This document shows, piece after piece, positions 43,891-53,349 of a DNA stretch of 64,000 bases. The stretch spans positions 123,969 through 187,968 of the forward strand of contig JACPVI010000035.1 of assembly GCA_016191815.1 (NCBI GenBank). The letters run 5' to 3'. Numbering within the stretch: the stretch's first letter is position 1; every line of letters begins with the position of its first letter. Both the position numbers and the translations under genes were made by a program. The notes under the pieces were generated by a model, which was not told the origin of the DNA, searched no databases, and saw only the letters and a list, made by a program, of their open reading frames with translations. The DNA is from Myxococcales bacterium. Lineage in GTDB: Bacteria; Myxococcota; Myxococcia; Myxococcales; Myxococcaceae.

Positions 43891-45720
43891 CTAGGCCTCG
43901 CGCTCCTTCATCTTCTTCTCGGGCTTCTTCTCTCGCTTGTCGCTCTTGCGGTCGGGTTTCTTGGCCGGCTCCCTCGGCGCCGCCACCCCTTTGCGCTCCA
44001 GGTACTTCCGCAACAGCTTCTGTTGTGCGATGGAGAGGATGTTGTTGGTGAAGATGTACAGGGAAAGCCCGGCCGGGTACTGCAGCATGATGGCGGTGAA
44101 GAAGATCGGCATCACCCAGGCCATCATGAATTGCTGGCTCTTATCCAGCATCGCCGGCTGCATCCTCTGGGTGATGATCATCGTCACCCCGAGGGCGATG
44201 GGCAGGAGGTAGGCCGGGTCCTTGTAGGTCAGGTCGGTCCACAGGGGCGAGATGAACGGCTCGTTGTAGAGGTCGTAGCTGGTCCTCAAGGCGGCGATGA
44301 GGCCGCCCCAGATGGGAAGCTGGGGGAGGATGGGGAGGCACCCGCCCAGGGGGTTCACCTTCGCCTCCTGGTACAACTTCATCATCTCCACGTTCTGCCG
44401 CTCACGGTCGTCGGCGAACTTCTTTCGAATCTCCTCCATCCGCGGCTGGAGCTTCTTTAGCTGCTCGGCGCTCACCATCGAGCGGTGGGTGAGCGGGAGG
44501 AGCACGATCTTCACCACCAGGGTGAGCAGGATGATGGCCACGCCCCAGTTCCCGAAGATGCCGTGGAAGAACTTCATCACCGGCAAGAGGAGCTTGGCGA
44601 TCACCGCCCACCAGCCCAAGTCGATCGCCTTGTCGAGCTGCGGGCTGTAGCCGGTGGCTGCCGCCGCCCCTCCCCCGAAGGAGGGGGCGCGCACCGCGGC
44701 CAAGAGCCCGTCGTCCTTGGGGCCGATGAAGACTCCGAACCGGAACCGCGCGGTCTCCCCCGGGGCAACGGAGAGCGGGAAGTAGGTGTCGGTGGTGCGC
44801 GAGGTGGCGGTGGCCTTGAGCAGGCAGCGGCCCTCCCGCGGGCCCTCCACCGGGTAGAGCGCGGCGAGGAAGTACTGCTGGTCGACGCCGAAGAAGTGCA
44901 CCGCCCCCTTCTTCTCCTCGGTGACCGGCTCGTCTTGGGGCAAGAGGCGGAACACCTCCGGCTCCTTCTCCACCCGGGCGTAGCAGATGCCGCCCGAGAG
45001 GTTTCCCACCGCTCCGAAGAAGCTCGGCTTCTGCTCCAGCTCGGGGTCGACCGCCAGGGCGTAGTGCACCCCCAGCTCGCCGCCGGCGGAGGCGCTCCCC
45101 ACGTTGCGCACCTCGACGAGGTAGCTCATCTCGAAGCCCGGCTCGCTCCACTCCAGGGTCTTCTTCACCTCCCAGCTTCCGTGCCGGGCGCGGAAGGCCA
45201 CCCTCCGCTCTCCCTCCTCCACCAGGTAGGGCGCGTCGGAGGGGAATGGCTGCGGCCCGCCGATGGACACCGCGAGCGGCAGCGGGTTGCCCGGGACCGG
45301 AGTGGCCATGTCCATCTGCGGCGGAGGAGGGATGTCCGCGCCCGTCATGCGCCGCAGCCCGTCCACAAGGGCCATCCGCTGCTGCTCGCGCATCTTCTTG
45401 CCCTGCAGCTCCGCCTTCACCAGCCCCGCCCCTTCCGAGGTGAAGGCGAGGTGCACCCCTTGGGCCTCTGCGCCCACCTTCTTCTCCGGCGGACGCTCCA
45501 CCGGGGCCGGGGTTACTCCCACGTCCGGCAGGGGAGCCAGCGCCAGGGGAAGAGGGGCTCCGGCGTCCGCCTTGGCGACCGGCTCCGGCCCGGCGTCGGC
45601 CAAGGCCACCGCTTCCCGCTCCGGATGGGGCCGGGCGATGAACTGGGTGTAGAAGAGCGTCGCCAAGAACGAGAGCGCCAGCGCCAACAAGAGCCGTCTC
45701 TGGGAATCGCGGGATTCCAT
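43891..45720 (-). CDS. yidC: Membrane protein insertase YidC
   Basis: 609 aa. First membrane helix at about 8-28, large periplasmic beta-sandwich domain (about 60-350), then the conserved insertase core: MKFFHGIFGNWGVAIILLTL, the cytoplasmic coiled helices, NPLGGCLPILPQLPIWGGL and FTAIMLQYPAGLSLYIFTNN. The C-terminal tail is Lys/Glu-rich and probably binds ribosomes. It inserts membrane proteins with or without SecYEG. Confidence 0.96.
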   Translation of the reverse strand: MESRDSQRRLLLALALSFLATLFYTQFIARPHPEREAVALADAGPEPVAKADAGAPLPLALAPLPDVGVTPAPVERPPEKKVGAEAQGVHLAFTSEGAGLVKAELQGKKMREQQRMALVDGLRRMTGADIPPPPQMDMATPVPGNPLPLAVSIGGPQPFPSDAPYLVEEGERRVAFRARHGSWEVKKTLEWSEPGFEMSYLVEVRNVGSASAGGELGVHYALAVDPELEQKPSFFGAVGNLSGGICYARVEKEPEVFRLLPQDEPVTEEKKGAVHFFGVDQQYFLAALYPVEGPREGRCLLKATATSRTTDTYFPLSVAPGETARFRFGVFIGPKDDGLLAAVRAPSFGGGAAAATGYSPQLDKAIDLGWWAVIAKLLLPVMKFFHGIFGNWGVAIILLTLVVKIVLLPLTHRSMVSAEQLKKLQPRMEEIRKKFADDRERQNVEMMKLYQEAKVNPLGGCLPILPQLPIWGGLIAALRTSYDLYNEPFISPLWTDLTYKDPAYLLPIALGVTMIITQRMQPAMLDKSQQFMMAWVMPIFFTAIMLQYPAGLSLYIFTNNILSIAQQKLLRKYLERKGVAAPREPAKKPDRKSDKREKKPEKKMKEREA

Positions 45721-45723
45721 GCG

Positions 45724-46002
45724 TCAGCTCGCCTTGGTTTCCGCCGGCAGCTCCCCGCGCCGGGGCGGCACCGGGTCGAGCCCTCCGGGGTGGAGCGGAT
45801 GGCACCTGAGCAGCCTTCGGGCCGCGAGGTAGAGGCCCACCACAGGCCCATGCTTCTCCAGCGCCTCCAGGGCGTAGGCCGAACAAGAGGGATGGAAGCG
45901 GCAGACGTTGGGAAGCGCCGGGGAGATGAACAGCCGGTAGAGGCGGATCGGCACCGCGAGGAGCAAGGCCAGCGCGCGGGAGGTGGCGCGGAGAAGTCTC
46001 AC
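45724..46002 (-). CDS. yidD: Membrane protein insertion efficiency factor YidD
   Basis: 92 aa; GTG start overlapping the rnpA stop (GTGA, 45999-46002). Contains the family core [33 protein letters not shown] and [18 protein letters not shown] with its three cysteines. It assists YidC; only 3 bases separate it from yidC. Confidence 0.94.
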   Translation of the reverse strand: MRLLRATSRALALLLAVPIRLYRLFISPALPNVCRFHPSCSAYALEALEKHGPVVGLYLAARRLLRCHPLHPGGLDPVPPRRGELPAETKAS

Positions 46003-46352
46003 GCCGCTCTCTCCGACAGCTTTCGGGCCAGCTCCTCGAAGTCCGCCGAGAGCTCTCCGAAGTCGGCCGCCGCCGCCGAGGGCTTGGCCACCAGGACGAG
46101 CTCCAGCCCGGAAGGGACGATCTCGCGCCTTTTCCTCCACAGCTCGCGCAGCCTCCGCCGCACTCGGTTTCGCACCACCGCACCTCCTACCTTGCTCGAG
46201 ACGGTGATTCCCACCCGCGTCCGCGCCTGATTCGATTTCAACGCCAGTGCGAGCAGGCAGCCCGCCGACACCTTGATGCCCCGCTGTTGAACCCGCAGGA
46301 ACTCCGGTCGCTTCCTCAGCCGGTCCCTCTTGGGGAACCGCTGGCCGCTCAT
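45999..46352 (-). CDS. rnpA: Ribonuclease P protein component
   Basis: 117 aa; the ATG at 46352 overlaps the rpmH stop (ATGA), so the long upstream extension is ruled out. Family motifs: [15 protein letters not shown] and the RNR box [20 protein letters not shown]. It is the protein cofactor of RNase P for tRNA 5' maturation. The operon order rpmH-rnpA-yidD-yidC is universal near oriC. Confidence 0.95.
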   Translation of the reverse strand: MSGQRFPKRDRLRKRPEFLRVQQRGIKVSAGCLLALALKSNQARTRVGITVSSKVGGAVVRNRVRRRLRELWRKRREIVPSGLELVLVAKPSAAAADFGELSADFEELARKLSERAA

Positions 46353-46504
46353 TTCTTCGGCGCGCTCGGCACCAGCCGCTTCCGCCCCTTGAGCCGCCGC
46401 CTCTTGAGCACCGCCCTCCCGGCGGCGGTGGAAGTCCGCTTGCGGAATCCGTGCGTCCGGTTTCGGCGGATTTTCGATGGCTGGTAAGTGGGCTTGCGCT
46501 TCAC
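46349..46504 (-). CDS. rpmH: 50S ribosomal protein L34
   Basis: 51 aa with a GTG start (46502-46504), too short for longest-ORF calling. Sequence begins [20 protein letters not shown], followed by [20 protein letters not shown], the invariant L34 core. Ends SAPKK, slightly longer than the E. coli protein. Confidence 0.97.
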   Translation of the reverse strand: MKRKPTYQPSKIRRNRTHGFRKRTSTAAGRAVLKRRRLKGRKRLVPSAPKK

Positions 46505-46926
46505 TGCGCACTCCTTGAGTCGAAAGAGGCGCGCGCATAACCCGGCTTTGCGGGCAAGTCAACGCCGCTCGACCATCGGTCCTGTGGAGAAGCTGTAGGA
46601 CCGCTGTGGAGAAACTGAGTCGAGGCTGTGGAGAATCCAACCCTTCCCTCGGCTGCCCGCTGTGGATTGGCGATGGCCCCGGCGCCCGGCCGTCGAAAGC
46701 CTTCGGCAAAGACTTTCCGTAAACCGCGGTCGGATCGAGGACACCGCCCCTTGTGGTGGTTGCCGAGACCTCCACAAGGCCGACGCGGTGGCGCCGGTGC
46801 AGCTTTCGGGGGCGACCGGAATTCTCTGTTCACTTCCGGGGACTTGTTCAAGGCGCTTGATCAGCCGTTGGGCGTGTGGCTACAGAGCCCTCTCGCGGCG
46901 GTTTCGCTTTTTTTTCGAGGGGATTT
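46505..46926. other. Chromosomal origin region (oriC) between rpmH and dnaA
   Basis: The 422-base gap holds TGTGGAGAA at 46583-46591, 46605-46613 and 46627-46635 (exact 22-bp spacing, same orientation) and TGTGGATTG at 46661-46669. All four are one or two mismatches from the DnaA box TGTGGATAA. An inverted pair CCTTGTGG/CCACAAGG lies at 46749-46756 and 46772-46779. A T8 tract (46909-46916) lies just before dnaA and may mark the easily unwound segment. No ORF is supported. Confidence 0.8.
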
Positions 46927-48276
46927 GTGCAAGCGCTCGCCGAGAAGGCTGCCGTAGTTCCAACCGCTGGGTTTTTCTGGGAAAAGGCGCTGGGGGTGGT
47001 CCGTCTGGAGGGCAAGAGCTACGCGCTCTCCTGGCTAGAGCGGCTGTTGCCTCTGGAGGTCCGCGAAGACGCCTTGGTGCTGGGGGTGCAGGACCGCTTC
47101 TTCCGGGACTGGGTGGAGGACCACTACCGCCAACTCATCGAGGACACCCTCTGCGGGCTGCCCGGAGCGCCGCGCAGGGTGGCCTTCGAGGTGGTGGAGG
47201 CTCCCCTCCCTCCGGCGCCTCTTCCGCAAACACTGCCGGTGAATCCGGCCGAGCGCCCGCACCGGCTGAACGAGCGCTTCACCTTCGCCACCTACGTGGT
47301 GGGAGACTCCAACCAACTGCCGGCGGCGGCGGCGGCGGCGGTGGCCGAGAATCCGGGGCGCTGTTACAACCCGCTCTTCGTCTACGGCGGCACCGGGCTG
47401 GGCAAGACCCACCTTCTCCACGCGGTGGGGAACAAGGTGTTCGAGAACGACCCTGCGGCGCGCATCGTCTACCTCTCCTCGGAGGAGTTCACCAACCGCT
47501 TCGTGGAGAGCGTCCGCGATCACCGGATGAGCGAGTTTCGCCGGAGATTCCGGGAAGAGTGCGATGTCCTGCTCGTCGATGACATCCAGTCACTCGGGAA
47601 CAAAGAGGAAACCCAGAAAGAGTTCTTTCACACCTTCAACACGCTTCACGAGATGTCCAAGGCGATCGTGATCACCTCCGACACGGTGCCGGCGGAGATC
47701 CCCGGCCTGGAGGAGCGGCTGCGCTCCCGCTTCACCATGGGGCTGATCACCGACATCCAGGAGCCCAACTTCGAGACCCGGGTGGCGATCTTGAAGAAGA
47801 AGGCGGAGGCGGAGCGGCTGGACCTCCCGGACCGGGTCTGCCACTTCATCGCCCGTCACGTCCAGAAGAACGTGCGCGAGCTGGAGGGGGCGCTGATCAA
47901 GATCTCCGCGGTGCACTCCCTCACCGGGCAAGCGCTCACCGAGGAGTTTGCCGCCCAGGTGCTCAAGGACATCCTCCCGGCCCACCGCCCGGTGGACGTG
48001 GAGCTCATCCAGCGCGAGGTGGCGCGCTACTACAAGGTGGCGGTGGAGGAGCTGCGGCAGGACCGGCGCACCAAGCACCTCGCCCACGCGCGTCAGGTGG
48101 CGATGTACCTCTCCCGGAAGCTCACCAAGAACTCCTACCCGGAGATCGCCACCCGCTTCGGCAAGGACCACTCCACCGTCATTGCTGCGGTGAGGAAGGT
48201 GGAGCACCAGCTCTCCACCGACGAGCAGGTGCGAAGGGAGCTGGCCGAGCTGGAGCTGAAGCTCGGGGCCGCTTGA
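46927..48276 (+). CDS. dnaA: Chromosomal replication initiator DnaA
   Basis: 449 aa from the GTG at 46927, which follows GAGGGG at good spacing; an alternative GTG at 46876 adds 17 residues that do not resemble DnaA. Domain I about 10-75, then a short linker, AAA+ domain with NPLFVYGGTGLGKTHLLHA (Walker A), LLVDDIQ (Walker B) and SRFTMGL; C-terminal DNA-binding domain with the DnaA signature around ARQVAMYLSRKLTKNSYPEI and GKDHSTVIAA. It initiates replication at the adjacent box array. Confidence 0.96.
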   Translation: MQALAEKAAVVPTAGFFWEKALGVVRLEGKSYALSWLERLLPLEVREDALVLGVQDRFFRDWVEDHYRQLIEDTLCGLPGAPRRVAFEVVEAPLPPAPLPQTLPVNPAERPHRLNERFTFATYVVGDSNQLPAAAAAAVAENPGRCYNPLFVYGGTGLGKTHLLHAVGNKVFENDPAARIVYLSSEEFTNRFVESVRDHRMSEFRRRFREECDVLLVDDIQSLGNKEETQKEFFHTFNTLHEMSKAIVITSDTVPAEIPGLEERLRSRFTMGLITDIQEPNFETRVAILKKKAEAERLDLPDRVCHFIARHVQKNVRELEGALIKISAVHSLTGQALTEEFAAQVLKDILPAHRPVDVELIQREVARYYKVAVEELRQDRRTKHLAHARQVAMYLSRKLTKNSYPEIATRFGKDHSTVIAAVRKVEHQLSTDEQVRRELAELELKLGAA

Positions 48277-48284
48277 GCCGCCGG

Positions 48285-50006
<1,722 letters not shown>

Positions 50007-50059
50007 TGACGGATGAGCGTAGCAAAGCCCGCTGCCCTGCTGACCCGTTGTGGGCCGGT

Positions 50060-50135
50060 TGTGGATCACCTCTGGATTGTCCGCCCGCTTCTTCGCCGCT
50101 GTGGGCTCCGGTGCCAAACCTCCCCGTTTTCCACA
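50060..50135. promoter_or_regulatory. DnaA-box-like sites upstream of the kinase gene
   Basis: TGTGGATCA (50060-50068) and TTTTCCACA (50127-50135), each one mismatch from the DnaA consensus and opposite in orientation, in the 254-base gap between the divergent kinase and TPR genes. They could extend the origin, titrate DnaA or regulate either gene. Confidence 0.45.
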
Positions 50136-50260
50136 GCGCCCACTCTCGAAATCGCCTACCGCTGCGCCCACTTCCGCGCTTCTCCCCAATTTCACCCTCT
50201 CTGCTTCCACCACCATCAGATCAGAATTTCTTTTCTCTTCTTGGAGATAGACTCCGCTCC

Positions 50261-51058
50261 GTGTGGACTGTCGCTCTCATCCTTCTCCTGGGCGCGGCTT
50301 CGGAACCCAGCCCGCTGCTGCAGGCAGAGCAGGCGTTCGAGGCCCTGGAGTTCGACCGCGCGGCGAAGCTCTTCCAGGCAGCGCTGGCCTCCAGCGGGAG
50401 CCGGGAAGAGCGCCTCCGAGCCTGGCGCGGGCTGGGGCTCTCCCACGCCTTCCAGGGCGATGTCCGGGCGGCGCGCGCCGTCTTCGAGAAGCTGCTCCTC
50501 CTCGACCCGAGCGCGGAGGTCGAGAAGTCCCTCGGACCGAAGATTGCCACGCCGTTCGAGCAGGCCCGGAAGGCGGTCGGCTCGAAGCGAAACCACCTCC
50601 TCCTAGAGCGAATGGATTCCGGAGCAGTCCGGCTCCTCCTGCGTGAGGACGTTCCCTGGGCATCGGCTCTCTTCCTCCACGCGCGGCCGGACGGCAGCTC
50701 CTCCTACTCACTCTTTCGCGGTCGGCCTGGCGAGCCAGTCTCGGCGAGCTTCGCCCCCGAGGTCGCGGTGGAGGCCTGGGCCGAGGCGCGCGACCAGGAA
50801 GAGGGCGTCCTCTACTCCCTCGGCTCTGCCTCGCGGCCACAGAGGTTGGCCCCCGTAGCCCGCCCGGAGCTTCCGCCGGCGATCCGCGCCGCGGTGGAGG
50901 AGCCGCCGGAAGAGCCACCCCCGCGGGAGAATCCCCGCTGGCCAATCTTCCTCGGCGCCGGGGCCGCAGTGGGAGTGGGAATCGTAGCCGCCGTCCTCCT
51001 CTCCCAGCCTCCGGAGCTGAAGCTCCCCGCCGCCGACCGCACCCGGCAGCTTCCCTGA
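50261..51058 (+). CDS. TPR-type protein with N-terminal signal and C-terminal membrane helix
   Basis: 265 aa from a GTG at 50261; no better start is seen and the ribosome binding site is weak (GGAG 16 bases upstream). A signal or anchor helix (TVALILLLGAAS) is followed by TPR-like helices (EQAFEALEFDRAAKLFQAAL, LGLSHAFQGDVRAARAVFEKLL), a beta-rich middle and a C-terminal helix (PIFLGAGAAVGVGIVAAVLL). It sits between two like-built kinases; proteins of this type often partner PEGA kinases, but this is inference. Confidence 0.65.
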   Translation: MWTVALILLLGAASEPSPLLQAEQAFEALEFDRAAKLFQAALASSGSREERLRAWRGLGLSHAFQGDVRAARAVFEKLLLLDPSAEVEKSLGPKIATPFEQARKAVGSKRNHLLLERMDSGAVRLLLREDVPWASALFLHARPDGSSSYSLFRGRPGEPVSASFAPEVAVEAWAEARDQEEGVLYSLGSASRPQRLAPVARPELPPAIRAAVEEPPEEPPPRENPRWPIFLGAGAAVGVGIVAAVLLSQPPELKLPAADRTRQLP

Positions 51059-51160
51059 GCAGCCGCCTCGCTCGCACGCTGTCCGAGCGGGAGAGGAGGC
51101 GCCTGGAGCTAGAGCACCTACACCGAGCGATGCGACGATGTCCGTCCGGGAGGAAGCGAA

Positions 51161-53341
51161 GTGCCCTCCAGCGCGCTGCGCTCGAGCAGCCTGACAGTCG
51201 TCGCCGCGACCGCCGCATGCATCTTGGCCGGCTGCAGGGAGCTCGGCCTGGTTTCCAGCAAGGGCTCGCTGGAGCTGCTCCCAAAACGGGTGGAGTTCGA
51301 CGCGGTCCATCCGGAGCAATCCGCGGAGCGCGCCGCGGTGCTGATCAACTCCGGCCGGGCGACATTGCGGCTCGCCTGGGCTCTCCCCGATGAGCCCTTC
51401 GAGCTTTCCACTACCCCGGACTCGGCGCCTCCCGGCGAGCTGTCGCTCACCCTCCGCTTCAAACCATCCGGGCCCGGCGCCTTCGCCTCGCTCGTGAGGC
51501 TCCAGGCAGAAGACGGCCTGGAGCTGCTGCTCGAGCTTTCCGGCTCAGCACTCGAGCTTCCCGCGTGTTACACCAGCGGGCCCTGCCGGAGCGCCCGGTT
51601 CGACGCCGCCATTGGAGAGTGCGTCGAAGAGGAGCTGGCGGACGGCACTCCTTGCGATTTCGGAAGCGCCTGCGTGCTCGCCGCCGGCTGCCAGGCCGGG
51701 CGCTGCGTGGGCACCGAGCGGAGCTGCGACGACGGCGACGCCTGCACCGTCGACGCCTGCAACGCCGAGAGCGGGTGCGAGCACTTCCCGGCTCCGCCGT
51801 GTCCGGGCGATGGCAAGTGCCAGCTCGGGGTGTGCGACTCCACGCTGGGGTGCACCCTCGCTCCGGCCTCGGATGGGACCTCCTGCGGCCCCAACCGCTC
51901 CTGCGAGGTCGCCGACGTCTGTCTCTCCGGCCTCTGCGTGCAACGAGACCCCCCCGACGGCTTCGTCTGCGCCCAGGCTTCTCCTTGCCAGGGAGAGGGA
52001 CGATGCTCCGGAGCGCAGTGCCTGCGGCCTCCCGCGGTGCCGCTCACCCCGAGCTGGTCCTACGACTCCGCGGCCGGCTCCAGCCCGCCGGAGTTGCACG
52101 ACTTCATCATCGAGCCGAGCGGCGCCCTCTCCCTGATGGGGTTTTTCGAAGTGCCGCGGCTCCGCGCCAGCGGAACCACTCCGCGGAGCGCCGCCACCCA
52201 GGCCCGCCGCTGCATCCTCTGGAACAACCGCCTGGTGTGCGCCGACTATCCGTACCCCGGCAGCGGGAGGGTCTCCGCCATCGAGCTGTCTACCGGGATC
52301 GCCGCCTGGACGTTTGATCTGCCCACCGCCCGGCCCGACTTCGCCGCCGCCGCGGGCCCGGGGCACCTCTTCATGGCCAGGGTCGCCGCCCTCGGCTCCG
52401 ACCGGCTCGCGGCGCTCTTCGAGGCCTACCCGGCCAAGGCCGGCAACCCGACCAACTGCCGGGCCTACTTCCTCATCACCGTCGATCCGTCGGGGAAGCT
52501 GGTCTCCGGCCAGCAGCTGTCGGATCCGCTGCTCGACGTGTGCAGCCACCCGCACCCATTCGGGGTGGCCTCGGACGTCTCGGGCAACCTCCACCTCGCC
52601 TTCTCTCCCTCGCTCCCGGGCGGGGCACCGCTCACCCCCAGCTCGCCGACCCTGCTGATGAGCTTCACCCGCGACGGGGTGCTCCGCTGGAAGCGCACCG
52701 AGGTCTTCGCCGGAGGTGAGTTGGCGGTCGCGCGCGGCTCGCTCTACCCCGAACGGGCCACGGTGGCCTTCTCCACCTCGAACGGTGCCCCGACGAGCTT
52801 CCAGGTGCAGTACCCGCTGGGCCGGGCCGTGGCCACTTCCGACCGCGTCATCCTCGGGCTGGGCTCCGGGACCAGTTTCTTGAGCGGACATGAGCCGGGC
52901 ACCGGCAGGCTGCTCTGGAGCTACCGCGGGACGCCGCTCGACCTCGCCCAATCCGACCAGCTCCGGCTGGCTGGCTGGCGCCCTCGCCCCAGCGAGCCTC
53001 CTACCACCGTGGCGATGTCCTTCCTCCTGCGGGGCGGCTCCTCCAACCTGGTGGCGGTGAACGCCCGCGACGGGTTCGAAGAGTGGGCCTGTCCGGTCGC
53101 CCACAACTTTCGGACCGCGCCCCAACTGTTCGAGGTGGCGAACGGCTCGATGGCGCTCATGGAGGGATCCGACCAGTGCGGCGCCTGCGATCCGCCGTTC
53201 GCGCAGAGCCACGCCGCCTTCCACCGCTTCGAGCTTTCAGGAATCGAGATTGCCCGCGAGCCCTGGGTGGGGACCTTCGGCGGAGGAGGCCACGACCACC
53301 ACGAGGACGCCCCCGCGCCGCCCTCCGGGCCGCCGAGGTGA
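51161..53341 (+). CDS. Large lipoprotein: Ig-like, Cys-rich and PQQ-propeller-like regions
   Basis: 726 aa from the GTG at 51161, with GGGAGGAAG upstream. Lipoprotein signal ending ACILAGCREL. Residues 30-130 look like an immunoglobulin-like (CARDB/HYDIN-type) domain. Residues 130-290 are Cys-rich with repeated CDDGDACTVDAC and CELGVCD-type units. The last 400 residues contain 'DGVLRWKRTEV' and 'GTGRLLWSYRGTPL' motifs of a PQQ-like beta-propeller. The very C-terminus, GGGGHDHHED, could bind metal. An outer-membrane surface role is likely; its ligand is unknown. Confidence 0.75.
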   Translation: MPSSALRSSSLTVVAATAACILAGCRELGLVSSKGSLELLPKRVEFDAVHPEQSAERAAVLINSGRATLRLAWALPDEPFELSTTPDSAPPGELSLTLRFKPSGPGAFASLVRLQAEDGLELLLELSGSALELPACYTSGPCRSARFDAAIGECVEEELADGTPCDFGSACVLAAGCQAGRCVGTERSCDDGDACTVDACNAESGCEHFPAPPCPGDGKCQLGVCDSTLGCTLAPASDGTSCGPNRSCEVADVCLSGLCVQRDPPDGFVCAQASPCQGEGRCSGAQCLRPPAVPLTPSWSYDSAAGSSPPELHDFIIEPSGALSLMGFFEVPRLRASGTTPRSAATQARRCILWNNRLVCADYPYPGSGRVSAIELSTGIAAWTFDLPTARPDFAAAAGPGHLFMARVAALGSDRLAALFEAYPAKAGNPTNCRAYFLITVDPSGKLVSGQQLSDPLLDVCSHPHPFGVASDVSGNLHLAFSPSLPGGAPLTPSSPTLLMSFTRDGVLRWKRTEVFAGGELAVARGSLYPERATVAFSTSNGAPTSFQVQYPLGRAVATSDRVILGLGSGTSFLSGHEPGTGRLLWSYRGTPLDLAQSDQLRLAGWRPRPSEPPTTVAMSFLLRGGSSNLVAVNARDGFEEWACPVAHNFRTAPQLFEVANGSMALMEGSDQCGACDPPFAQSHAAFHRFELSGIEIAREPWVGTFGGGGHDHHEDAPAPPSGPPR

Positions 53342-53349
53342 AGGGCGAA

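Noticed and set aside
46876..46926. GTG at 46876 as the start of dnaA
   Set aside because: Adds 17 residues not like DnaA; the GTG at 46927 has a good ribosome binding site.
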